From positions 1 to 59,557 of IMG/VR virus record IMGVR_UViG_3300018080_000200: DNA of 59,557 bases; one strand, given 5' to 3'. The notes below the pieces were generated by a model. The model was not told the origin of the DNA. It worked only from the letters and a program-made list of their open reading frames with translations, and did not search any database. Both the position numbers and the translations under genes were made by a program. Origin of the DNA: a virus. Each line of letters starts with the position of its first letter. The first letter of the stretch is position 1. This document shows, in pieces, positions 51,885 to 59,479 of the stretch.

Positions 51885-53488
51885 TGGCCGAGACTCCGCA
51901 TGGGTTTAACTACGGGCAGCACCTGCTAGAAATGATGGGCAGTTTCTGGACAGCCGCATATCAGGACCAAGATCTGATGGTTTCATTCTCCAAAGGGCTT
52001 GGGGAGGTACTTGGGCAGAAATACCTTAACTTTTTAGAGCAAATGCTAGCATCTTCTCTTAAAGATATTCCAATATTCCATAAAGAGCGGTGGCACTTAC
52101 TAACTTTCAAAGAGAGTGAGACAAACCAGAACGATGCTACAGTACTAAAATTCGGTGGATCGGCAGCTTTTAAGAATCAGCCCGCTGTGTTCGGGCCTCA
52201 GCCTGCCGGCACAGAGTACAAAGAGGGAGCTACATTCCAATTCGGTGGTTTTGCCAGTGGGCAATACTATGCATACGCCATCCCAAGCGACCTGGCAGAC
52301 ATCGATGCCTACATCGTAAATAGAGTATACGACCCTTCCCTGGTTTGGTCTAAAGGCACAGATTTCCAAGTTGATAAGAGTGTTATTATCTTCTACGAGA
52401 ATCCATTCGATAATGTTCTTATTCCCAAGCGTAATATTCTAGATGAAGTTGGCAATATCACTGATAGAGAGATCGCCCTATGGGCCTATAATGCTAAATT
52501 CGACAAAGAGAACTTGTGGACCCACTATGGGTATCTGTTTGATGTTAAATTGGATAGTTCGGAAAATTACCGGGACTTTTTAAGAGCTGCTATGGGAATC
52601 TTTATGGTTGGTCCAAGGTTTAACACTCTAACGGGAGTGCTTACAGCTCTGTTTGGCTTGCCTATAGTTAAAGAGACCTTAGAGGTAGTAGAAGAAATAC
52701 AAGTTGTAGGCAATGAACGTATAGTATTAACCGATAAGAATAAGTACACATTGGGAGCCTCTGTAGAATTAAACCCCGATGTGTCTATAGGCGCCTCTCT
52801 CCCGATCTTTACACCACTTAGTAATACCGTACAAATACTTGACAACGTAGAACAGCCAAATTGGTGGAGAAATAGGACGTTTATCCCTCTCCCAGTACAA
52901 ATACTAAACAATGAGTACTACGGCCCGCTTGTAGTGTATAACGAATACGCAACCTATGAGGTTAAATGGAATAACACATTTGATTTTCAGCACAAAGGGT
53001 CTATGACAGATGCCCAGCAAGAATACTTCCGTAATTTCCCCATGACTTGGAATATGGGCTGGAAGTGGAATGAAAGCACAGCCAGGGTCAATTTTTTAGA
53101 CTACATCTTCTCCAATATCACCAAGGATAGCTTATTTCTATTGACAGTTAATACAAATGATATTATACTGGAAAGACTGATAGGCACTGCTTTTGAGCTA
53201 TTTAATGAAGCTCTGCCAGCTAACGTATTTATGGTAGCTTTATTCGAACATACTTTAGAAACAGACTACGAAACTGCTTCTAGAATAGTAGATACGCTTT
53301 CGGAAGATAGAGGTTTTAGTCTAGAGGAAACCATAGAACTCAACACAAGGGTTCAAGATGGCCATCATGGCATCGCAAGATGGAACTCAGGTTTAGTTTG
53401 GGGCCCTCCCGCTACATGGAAGTGGAACTCTGTAGCGTTTCAGCCTAATATAGCTATTCTAAAGCGTTTCTTTAAGTGCCAGATATGA
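51884..53488 (+). CDS. baseplate wedge protein
   Basis: The 534-residue product starts in a TAATG junction with the J-like gene. It is Trp/Tyr-rich and mixed alpha/beta. The start (M-A-E-T-P-H-G-F-N-Y-G-Q-H-L-L-E) and the overall size fit gpI- or gp7-like wedge partners that are always adjacent to J. Repeats of the W-x-W-N pattern (W-K-W-N) are present near residues 385 and 505. Assigned by position. Confidence 0.6.
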   Translation: MAETPHGFNYGQHLLEMMGSFWTAAYQDQDLMVSFSKGLGEVLGQKYLNFLEQMLASSLKDIPIFHKERWHLLTFKESETNQNDATVLKFGGSAAFKNQPAVFGPQPAGTEYKEGATFQFGGFASGQYYAYAIPSDLADIDAYIVNRVYDPSLVWSKGTDFQVDKSVIIFYENPFDNVLIPKRNILDEVGNITDREIALWAYNAKFDKENLWTHYGYLFDVKLDSSENYRDFLRAAMGIFMVGPRFNTLTGVLTALFGLPIVKETLEVVEEIQVVGNERIVLTDKNKYTLGASVELNPDVSIGASLPIFTPLSNTVQILDNVEQPNWWRNRTFIPLPVQILNNEYYGPLVVYNEYATYEVKWNNTFDFQHKGSMTDAQQEYFRNFPMTWNMGWKWNESTARVNFLDYIFSNITKDSLFLLTVNTNDIILERLIGTAFELFNEALPANVFMVALFEHTLETDYETASRIVDTLSEDRGFSLEETIELNTRVQDGHHGIARWNSGLVWGPPATWKWNSVAFQPNIAILKRFFKCQI

Positions 53489-53495
53489 GGTTGTT

Positions 53496-54035
53496 ATGCT
53501 GCTCCCACAAGGGAATTTACAAGTCTTACTTCGCCATAAAACTACCAAACGAGTTACTGCAAACTACTCCAAATCCAATATAGTTGTCTACCAAGCCGGC
53601 GACATCTTAGCCAAAGTAACCGCAGGAGAGTTCTCTTTCGCACCTACCCATATTTACGGAGAGCATGCCTCTCATCCGGGTAATTACACAGAAGGGGTTC
53701 TGCCCCCTCTGACAGCCGCTTTGACAGATACGATTGCTACTCTTCGTATTAGCCCACGTAGTACCACTGATGCCGAATCTGCTATTCTCACCAAAGGGTA
53801 CAATAAAACTACAGAGTACCCTTCCGGTACACCAGTGTCATATTGGGCTCACAACAATATCACGTTTACTGCTACAATCGGTGATTCCGCAGTAGATAAT
53901 GATATATTCGTCGGAGCGGGATTGGTTACAGTCGTACTAGGGCAGGAGTACTTATTTGCGCATCAATACCATCCTGGTCTTGTTAAACTACCCTCGTTTG
54001 AGATTGTATATTTATGGACTATACGCTATACCTAG
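53496..54035 (+). CDS. baseplate/fiber-attachment protein
   Basis: The 179-residue beta-rich protein has a GAGG site upstream. It lies between wedge and fiber genes, the place of a fiber-attachment or wedge-tip component. It contains a H-P-G-N-Y-T-E-G-V-L-P-P loop. No family is recognised. Confidence 0.5.
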   Translation: MLLPQGNLQVLLRHKTTKRVTANYSKSNIVVYQAGDILAKVTAGEFSFAPTHIYGEHASHPGNYTEGVLPPLTAALTDTIATLRISPRSTTDAESAILTKGYNKTTEYPSGTPVSYWAHNNITFTATIGDSAVDNDIFVGAGLVTVVLGQEYLFAHQYHPGLVKLPSFEIVYLWTIRYT

Positions 54036-54047
54036 AATGAGGCAACT

Positions 54048-55127
54048 ATGCCAGTCAACTACACACCAGTAGCCAGTTGGGGAACAGACCCAGTCGTGTT
54101 TCAAGCCCCCGATGATGCGGCAGACGCTACGCTAGCGTTTGTAGGTGCTCAGACAGCCCTTAATCGGGCGCTAGTGCTAAAGAATGATGCAGATACACTA
54201 TTAGGTAGGTTTGATGCTAGTTTATTAAAACTAGGACTCACCGTAACCGGCCCTAGCGATACGACACCCCCTACATACGGGGGTTCCCCGTATATTCTAA
54301 TAGGGAACATGACGCACCAGGCTGCTCTGGAAGCTGTCGACGCCGAACTAAAAACTAAGAACACATCGATCACTAACATGATCGCCAATATCGGTGGGAA
54401 TACCGATAATCCTACCCTGGACAACTACTCGTCGGTGGTTTTTGTAAGCAATGGAGACTCCCATCACGTAGCGATTGGGAAGTTAGATGCGGCCCTAGAT
54501 ACCGTAGAATCTGCCTCTAGCTCTGCCAGCACGCTAGCAACTACGAACTCCACCCGTATTACTAATATAGTAACAAAATTAGGAATAGACGCCGATCAAG
54601 CCGCGGCCTGGACGTATAGCAATACTAACTATATAGCCAATGGGCAGACTCTAAAGGTGAATACCGAGGGTATAGACCGTTCATTGTTAGGGGCCGATAG
54701 AACTGCCCATAGAGCATTCGGTCTCGCTGCTGTTAATTCAGGCCGTGTTTTAGCTGTAGAAGAAACTATTACTAACTTAGAAACATTTTGGGATGACTTC
54801 TACGATGCAACTAAAGTAGATACTCCGAACACTACGGCTACTGTTGACACGGAGCAACAACAAGTTAGCGGTAACAGCACCGTACTGGTTGAACAATTCA
54901 CTGCTGCAGTTACCATGGATCAGATCCAAGTGGACTGGCAGAGCTATGGGTCTGTCTCAGTTTATGCCAACTTAATCGGTTCAGTAGTCTCTGGGGATTA
55001 CACACTGGTACCCACCAAAGATACTTGGGTAAACCCTGCTTCTGGAAATGGTACTGGTGTAGTAATTAAATTCGAAATCGGAGTAGGCGGAATACTATAC
55101 AACTACCACTTATCGGTGAAACCATAA
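54048..55127 (+). CDS. fiber shaft protein with coiled-coil repeats
   Basis: The 359-residue protein has three related units of about 60 residues: a short strand with a Gly (I-L-I-G-N-M, V-S-N-G-D, I-A-N-G-Q), a helix (V-D-A-E-L, L-D-A-A-L, I-D-R-S-L) and an N-x-x-x-I-x-N-I-x-x-x-L coiled coil. A beta-rich C-terminal domain follows (about 275-359). This is a trimeric fiber shaft and tip. An upstream fiber gene near 3.6 kb uses a similar V-E-D-H-L-R-A-I-D-T-A-I element. Confidence 0.65.
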   Translation: MPVNYTPVASWGTDPVVFQAPDDAADATLAFVGAQTALNRALVLKNDADTLLGRFDASLLKLGLTVTGPSDTTPPTYGGSPYILIGNMTHQAALEAVDAELKTKNTSITNMIANIGGNTDNPTLDNYSSVVFVSNGDSHHVAIGKLDAALDTVESASSSASTLATTNSTRITNIVTKLGIDADQAAAWTYSNTNYIANGQTLKVNTEGIDRSLLGADRTAHRAFGLAAVNSGRVLAVEETITNLETFWDDFYDATKVDTPNTTATVDTEQQQVSGNSTVLVEQFTAAVTMDQIQVDWQSYGSVSVYANLIGSVVSGDYTLVPTKDTWVNPASGNGTGVVIKFEIGVGGILYNYHLSVKP

Positions 55128-56725
55128 TGGTAACCTTTACACCAACAGTCACACAGATAAACGACGGGCAAGATGTCAAAGCTCTGATTGTTAATAAACC
55201 GCTAGGAGATCTCGACCAGAGGACACTTTGGTTACGGGAGCAGGTAAGAAATATACAGTCTGCTTACCGGGTAATTAGTGTTCCCAATGTCCCTGTAACG
55301 GATGACGTCGTCGATTGGAATGCCGTATACTGGAACCCTTCCGGTAGCCATAACGAGTCGCCGTTAGGTGCGTTTTCTCCAGCAGTAGCAGAGGTTATCT
55401 GGGACGGGGCTAACTTTGTCCCTGGAGACAGAAACTATGTTGCCGGAGTGGTAGGCACTGTTACAGGAACAGTAGGCTTACGACGGGCTACCCTTTACCT
55501 ACATGGTCTAATAGAACAAGTAGCCTCCCAAGGTTTACTAAAAAGCGGACAAACACTAGTCTATGGGAAGCCCGTTTATTTAACAACAGACGCTACGGCC
55601 GCCGGAAAAGGTGAGATCACACAACCCACTATCGAGGTACAGCTCGGAAAATACGTCCCTGAGGGACTACTGGTAAACCCGTATATACGTAACCTCGGTG
55701 AAACACACCTTCACTACAAATTCGATCTATCTGATAACACAGAGTGGTCTGGAACCGGACCTTGGCTATACCCAGCAGCTAACTTACAGCCATACCCGCC
55801 TATTCCATTCGAGAGCGCTGTACTATTAGTAAATGGTCTATACTACTCGTACGGCACTAGTGCAGATTTCTACCTGGACGCTACAGGTGTCATTCTTACT
55901 AACTCTACGTATCCTCCGGCAGCTACAAACTGGGACGTCTTCCTGCATTATATTATTCCAAAATCGTTAACGGGAGCCGGTGTTACTACCCTAACTCCTG
56001 GAAACGACATAATACAAATACAGAGCTGTACACCTGGTGGGTTACCAGATGTAGGTGATCTCAAAATATCCGCTGTAAACGTTATTGATGAGGTTACAGC
56101 CGTCTCTAGCCGTACTCTGGTAGTAAAGAAGATAGAGACAAACGCATCTACAGGCCATTTGGAAGTAGATACAGGGCCTTACGTACAGAAACTCGTAGCA
56201 GGGCCTGGTGTAGCATTATCTCCTGTTGGAGGAACTGGCGAAGTAACAGTTTCCGTTGTTAGTGCCGACCAAATTAATAAGCGCATAATTGATATTGCTC
56301 TTAATAATGCGAAAGAACGAATCGAGGGGTTGACGTCCTTTATTGGGTTCCCAAAGACCATTACTACAGAAATACTCTGCAAAGAGAAGCTGCCTGAAGG
56401 AGTTAATCAAGGGGTTGAACTAAAGATTTATTGCGATTATCTGGGAGTGGTGTCAGCAGCTGGCACTGGTACGTTTAATATTTTGTATCGAATTACCGAT
56501 TTAGATGGTAATGTTACAGGCTCTGGGGTTGCAACAACAGGTAATCTAATATTTCCTGACGGCTATTCTGCATACACACGTAAGTATGCACAACTATTCT
56601 CAATTCCAGGGTCAGCTTTATTTAGCAGTGGTATCCTAAGTTTCTCTGTAGAGAGAGACATCACTGATACCTATAGTGATGAAGTTGGTATTTTAGTCTT
56701 AGAAGCGGTGGTTACTGTACAATGA
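55127..56725 (+). CDS. tail fiber/baseplate fiber protein
   Basis: The 532-residue protein starts in a TAATG junction. It opens with a helix (L-R-E-Q-V-R-N-I-Q) typical of fibers attached to a baseplate, contains beta-rich middle domains and a helix (N-K-R-I-I-D-I-A-L-N-N-A-K-E-R-I) before a C-terminal beta domain of about 130 residues. It belongs to the distal tail. I recognise no named family. Confidence 0.6.
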   Translation: MVTFTPTVTQINDGQDVKALIVNKPLGDLDQRTLWLREQVRNIQSAYRVISVPNVPVTDDVVDWNAVYWNPSGSHNESPLGAFSPAVAEVIWDGANFVPGDRNYVAGVVGTVTGTVGLRRATLYLHGLIEQVASQGLLKSGQTLVYGKPVYLTTDATAAGKGEITQPTIEVQLGKYVPEGLLVNPYIRNLGETHLHYKFDLSDNTEWSGTGPWLYPAANLQPYPPIPFESAVLLVNGLYYSYGTSADFYLDATGVILTNSTYPPAATNWDVFLHYIIPKSLTGAGVTTLTPGNDIIQIQSCTPGGLPDVGDLKISAVNVIDEVTAVSSRTLVVKKIETNASTGHLEVDTGPYVQKLVAGPGVALSPVGGTGEVTVSVVSADQINKRIIDIALNNAKERIEGLTSFIGFPKTITTEILCKEKLPEGVNQGVELKIYCDYLGVVSAAGTGTFNILYRITDLDGNVTGSGVATTGNLIFPDGYSAYTRKYAQLFSIPGSALFSSGILSFSVERDITDTYSDEVGILVLEAVVTVQ

Positions 56726-57570
56726 CAGTTAGGCATTTAGAGTGGTTAAATCTTAATAGTCAACGATCATACCCGATTAAAGAAGATACCACACGTACAG
56801 ATGATACTGGTAACTTTGTCATTCCGAATGGGTTATTAGTAGATGCTGTTGTCGCTGTAGATACAGGGGACATAGAAACTTTATACATTAAGCAGCTTAC
56901 TATCCTGCCGGACACTCTTACACTTGTTCTGTATTCACAAGACAACACCTTGGTGGGCTCTAGTATTGTAGATCGCAGCACACACCAGGCAAACGACTAC
57001 TACGTTTTACAGGGGTTTGGTGAATTTACTACCTTACGGGGTAAGTTAGTCATAGGAGAAATCCCCGATGTTGTTGGAGCTTACTCTTTTAGCCAATCGG
57101 CTACTGAACTAGAGAGTAAGGTTCTTATACCTAACCTTAGAGGGGTGTCTAGTCTGGGCATCTATTCCACTTCTCCTGACATTCCAGCCCCTCTAAGGGG
57201 ACATGTAAAACTGTCTGAAGGATTTAATATTAGGCTCACATACGACTATACTAACAACGCTATACGCATAGACGCTATCGAAGGAGCCGGTCTTGGTACT
57301 AGCTGCGTATGCCCGGATGATTCTATTCCACCCGGGAATCCGATAAAGTTTATAAATGGAATACCACCGGACGATTCTCGGAACTTCAATGTACAGGGGG
57401 TAGGGTGTATCACCGTTACTCCGATAGAGAACGGTATTCGTATAGAGAATACCTGCGAGGAGCCTTGTTGCGACTGTGAAGACGTTGCCGCACTACAAGC
57501 CATCGCGGATGCTTTGAGTGCTAGAATAAGTAGTCTTGATACTAGAGTATTGACTCTAGAGAATTGTTAA
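56722..57570 (+). CDS. baseplate fiber protein with Cys cluster and coiled-coil end
   Basis: The 282-residue protein begins with L-N-L-N-S-Q-R-S-Y-P-I, a start typical of a phage structural family with unknown role (N-x-x-R-x-Y-P). Residues about 192-253 contain several cysteines (C-V-C-P-D-D, then C-E-E-P-C-C-D-C-E), which could form disulfides or bind metal. The end is a coiled coil (LQAIADALSARISSLDTRV) that suggests a trimer. It closes the baseplate block; a gap of ten bases with AAGGAG leads to the next gene. Confidence 0.6.
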   Translation: MTVRHLEWLNLNSQRSYPIKEDTTRTDDTGNFVIPNGLLVDAVVAVDTGDIETLYIKQLTILPDTLTLVLYSQDNTLVGSSIVDRSTHQANDYYVLQGFGEFTTLRGKLVIGEIPDVVGAYSFSQSATELESKVLIPNLRGVSSLGIYSTSPDIPAPLRGHVKLSEGFNIRLTYDYTNNAIRIDAIEGAGLGTSCVCPDDSIPPGNPIKFINGIPPDDSRNFNVQGVGCITVTPIENGIRIENTCEEPCCDCEDVAALQAIADALSARISSLDTRVLTLENC

Positions 57571-57580
57571 GGAGTTTAAT

Positions 57581-58045
57581 ATGTTCGATACTCTAGAAAA
57601 GAGAGCCTGGTTGAGGGGTTTTGTCGATGAACTTACAAAATCTGGACAAGAGAAACCCCCTATATTGGAAAACGTGTTCCCTCGTATTAAAGGAGGGGTA
57701 GACCTACTAGGCAATCTGCCATTACTCATTGGGGGAGCTGGGGGCCTATTGGGTGCCCAAAAGGGGCAAGGTTGGAGAGGTCTTGGCCATGGGGCATTGC
57801 GTGGAACCGTAACTGGCCTAGGAGCTGCTGCAGGTGGGTCGATTGGCGAAGGTTTGGGCAATCTTATCTTTGGAGATCCTATGGCTGCAGGACTCGGTCA
57901 AATTATTGGAGCTGGATTAGGTGGTTACGGTGGATACCAAACCGGTGGGGATATTCTTAAAGGTTTGTATGGTAAAGAGCAGGAAGAAGGTATATTTGGC
58001 AAAGACCGCCCTGTTTCTGTTCCCGGAAAGATAAAACCGGTATGA
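57581..58045 (+). CDS. motif plus glycine-zipper protein
   Basis: This 154-residue protein has an AAGGAG site. The N-terminus carries the recurring motif in its M-F-D-T-L-E-K-R-A-W-L-R-G-F-V-D-E-L form. Residues about 42-125 contain at least two Gly-rich hydrophobic stretches with GxxxG spacing (L-L-I-G-G-A-G-G-L-L-G, G-A-G-L-G-G-Y-G-G-Y). The C-terminal tail is charged. The first 15 residues match the start of the later gene at 58418, so these are paralogs. Confidence 0.7.
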   Translation: MFDTLEKRAWLRGFVDELTKSGQEKPPILENVFPRIKGGVDLLGNLPLLIGGAGGLLGAQKGQGWRGLGHGALRGTVTGLGAAAGGSIGEGLGNLIFGDPMAAGLGQIIGAGLGGYGGYQTGGDILKGLYGKEQEEGIFGKDRPVSVPGKIKPV

Positions 58046-58413
58046 CAAACACTACCCCAACAATATCTAAAGCATTTCCTGTTTATTACAAATCGTTCGA
58101 AGATTGGTTTATAGCTGTGCTTACAGCTAAGCAAGATGTAATTACTTATAAGAAGCCTTTCACGCTTAACTACTGTTTACCTATAGTTGCATCTTTTACC
58201 GCTAGAGGGGCGCGGGGTGATGCGATTCTATGTAACACCGCGTCGGAACCCCTGATAAGAACATGAGGGAATGTCCAAAAAGATAAAATTCCCAAAGAAA
58301 TGTTAGGAATCAAAGTTATTCCTTCCACCAGTATTCCGGAAAATATATTATATTTTATACCGGATGAGGAAGAACTAGACACGGCTAAAGTAATAAAGTT
58401 AGTACTGGAGTAG
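58042..58413 (+). pseudogene. reading frame split by an in-frame TGA
   Basis: A frame starting in an ATGA overlap runs 74 codons to TGA (58264-58266), then stays open in the same frame for 48 codons to TAG. Read through, it would be one 123-residue protein. The second part (G-N-V-Q-K-D-K-I-P-K-E-M-L-G-I-K) continues a soluble alpha/beta style. Either the first 74 residues alone are made, or the TGA is a recent mutation, a sequencing error or a read-through codon. Many neighbouring genes end in TGA, so a changed code is unlikely. No family is recognised. Confidence 0.45.
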
Positions 58414-58417
58414 TATG

Positions 58418-58669
58418 ATGTTCGACACACTACAAAAACGAGCCTGGTTAGACGGGTTCGTAGAGAAACTTTCTGAAACGCTATTCCCCTGCCAAGGAAC
58501 CGGGCGCACCGGTATGGGCCTTGGGCGAGCACTACGCGGTCCCTTAGGCATCCCTCCAGGCTCGGAAGAGCGCAAAAAGAGGAATATGCCAAACAAAAAA
58601 GGGCCTGGTAAGAAGCAGTTAGAGCGCCGCAAAAAAGACAAAGAACGTGAGAATGATGAAAAGTCTTGA
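58418..58669 (+). CDS. small motif-bearing basic protein
   Basis: The ATG at 58418 is chosen over 58415 because GGAG ends seven bases before it and the paralog at 57581 starts at the same residue. The 83-residue protein has the motif M-F-D-T-L-Q-K-R-A-W-L-D-G-F-V-E-K-L, then a Gly-rich stretch and a long Lys/Arg/Glu-rich tail (KKGPGKKQLERRKKDKE). It may bind nucleic acid. The overlap with the next gene suggests coupling. Confidence 0.65.
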   Translation: MFDTLQKRAWLDGFVEKLSETLFPCQGTGRTGMGLGRALRGPLGIPPGSEERKKRNMPNKKGPGKKQLERRKKDKERENDEKS

Positions 58670-58904
58670 GAAGAAGGCCTTTTTAGAGGGGTTCCGAGAA
58701 GAGTTTGAGAAGAACGCTGGGAAGCTTTATGAAATAGCAAGCTTTCTAGAGGACCTAAACTCAGTAGTTCCGGCAATACTAGGTGGTGGAGTTGGAGCAG
58801 CAGAACTATTGCGCTCGAAACCGAAAACTCCAGCCGATGTATTAAGAGCCTCAGGTATTGGTCTAGGAACAGGAGAACTACCTAGCAAACTAAATAATGA
58901 ATGA
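58656..58904 (+). CDS. motif plus glycine-zipper protein, shorter copy
   Basis: The 82-residue protein (two adjacent ATGs at 58653 and 58656 are both possible) starts K-S-L-E-K-K-A-F-L-E-G-F-R-E-E-F-E-K-N. A Gly/Ala hydrophobic stretch follows (P-A-I-L-G-G-G-V-G-A-A-E-L-L). The C-terminal 45 residues match the later gene at 59105 except for a gap of 49 codons between G-L-G-T-G and E-L-P-S-K-L-N-N-E, so it looks like a deletion derivative of a tandem duplicate. Confidence 0.65.
   Translation: MKSLEKKAFLEGFREEFEKNAGKLYEIASFLEDLNSVVPAILGGGVGAAELLRSKPKTPADVLRASGIGLGTGELPSKLNNE
58769..58816 (+). repeat. 48-bp exact repeat, copy 1
   Basis: This 48-base block, beginning TCCGGCAATACTAGGTGG, is identical to 59185-59232. 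It codes for P-A-I-L-G-G-G-V-G-A-A-E-L-L-R-S in both glycine-zipper genes. Identity at every third position shows a very recent duplication. Confidence 0.9.
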
Positions 58905-58916
58905 TTATGTATGTTT

Positions 58917-59078
58917 ATGAATAAAGAATTCATTTTTGTAGAATCACTAGTACCGTGGGTTACACGGGATTTTCAAGCCTGTAGACATGGAAGCGCTGAT
59001 CATATCTTCGGATTTGATGAAACTACTGTGGTTGAAGCAGGAACCGGAAACGCGCATTCGTGCGCACTTTTTGGATAG
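58917..59078 (+). CDS. 53-residue ORF in the repeat
   Basis: This open frame starts at an ATG with no clear SD and ends in TAG inside the repeat. The product starts M-N-K-E-F-I-F-V-E-S and ends A-H-S-C-A-L-F-G. The same frame is open in the partial copies at both window ends. Two differences between copies both change an amino acid, which does not argue for selection on a protein. It occupies the gap between two glycine-zipper genes. It could be an untranslated repeat instead. Confidence 0.35.
   Translation: MNKEFIFVESLVPWVTRDFQACRHGSADHIFGFDETTVVEAGTGNAHSCALFG
59052..59072 (+). terminator. possible intrinsic terminator, internal repeat copy
   Basis: Same GCGCA-TTCG-TGCGC hairpin with AC and TTTTT as near the left window edge. 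It lies between the two glycine-zipper genes and inside the 53-codon frame, so a coding role and a terminator role would compete. Stem length of only five pairs makes strength uncertain. Confidence 0.35.
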
Positions 59079-59104
59079 CAGGGTACTCCTTATCTAGCAG
59101 AGTA

Positions 59105-59467
59105 ATGTCCCCACCAGATCAACAAAAAGAGTTGGAAAAAAAGGCCCGTAATACTCAACTTTACCACATGGTACTAGGAGCTGCTCCGGCAATACTAGGT
59201 GGTGGAGTTGGAGCAGCAGAACTATTGCGCTCAAAAAATAAAACTTCGGACGATACTCTGAGAGCAGCAGGCCTTGGCCTTGGAACAGGAGCTGGGGCTA
59301 ATTTCGGAAGAAGAACTGGGTATTGGGCAGGGCATGGACTTTCGAGTATTCTTCCGTACTACTTTGGCATTCCTTTTGACAGAGATATTGCTACAACAGT
59401 TCTAGAAAGCCTAGGAACCCTCGGCGGAGGCCTTGGAGAACTACCTAGCAAACTAAATAATGAATGA
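59105..59467 (+). CDS. glycine-zipper protein, longer copy
   Basis: Start at 59105 is preferred over 59060, which lies in the repeat. The 120-residue product starts M-S-P-P-D-Q-Q-K-E-L-E-K-K-A-R. A Gly/Ala-rich stretch (P-A-I-L-G-G-G-V-G-A-A-E-L-L) follows, then a second hydrophobic Gly-rich half (L-G-L-G-T-G-A-G-A-N-F-G, G-Y-W-A-G-H-G-L). It lacks the GF motif that starts the shorter copy, so the duplicates differ in both N-terminus and middle. SD is weak. Confidence 0.6.
   Translation: MSPPDQQKELEKKARNTQLYHMVLGAAPAILGGGVGAAELLRSKNKTSDDTLRAAGLGLGTGAGANFGRRTGYWAGHGLSSILPYYFGIPFDRDIATTVLESLGTLGGGLGELPSKLNNE
59185..59232 (+). repeat. 48-bp exact repeat, copy 2
   Basis: Identical to 58769-58816. 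See that entry; here it sits in the longer glycine-zipper gene. Confidence 0.9.
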
Positions 59468-59479
59468 TTATGTATGTTT

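Larger units (their letters stand above)
58872..59082. repeat. 211-bp repeat, complete internal copy
   Basis: It begins at G-G-A-G-A-A-C-T-A near the end of the short glycine-zipper gene and ends at TAGCAGG. The copy at the right edge starts at 59435 (offset 563) and, with the left-edge copy, would again make 211 bases; the only differences are at 58960 and 58983. It contains gene ends, the 53-codon frame and the UUCG hairpin. Confidence 0.9.

Noticed and set aside
58264-58266. Reassigned TGA codon across the phage
   Set aside because: Many genes here end in TGA with ATGA overlaps and clear next starts, so TGA is a normal stop. Only this one frame shows a puzzling TGA.
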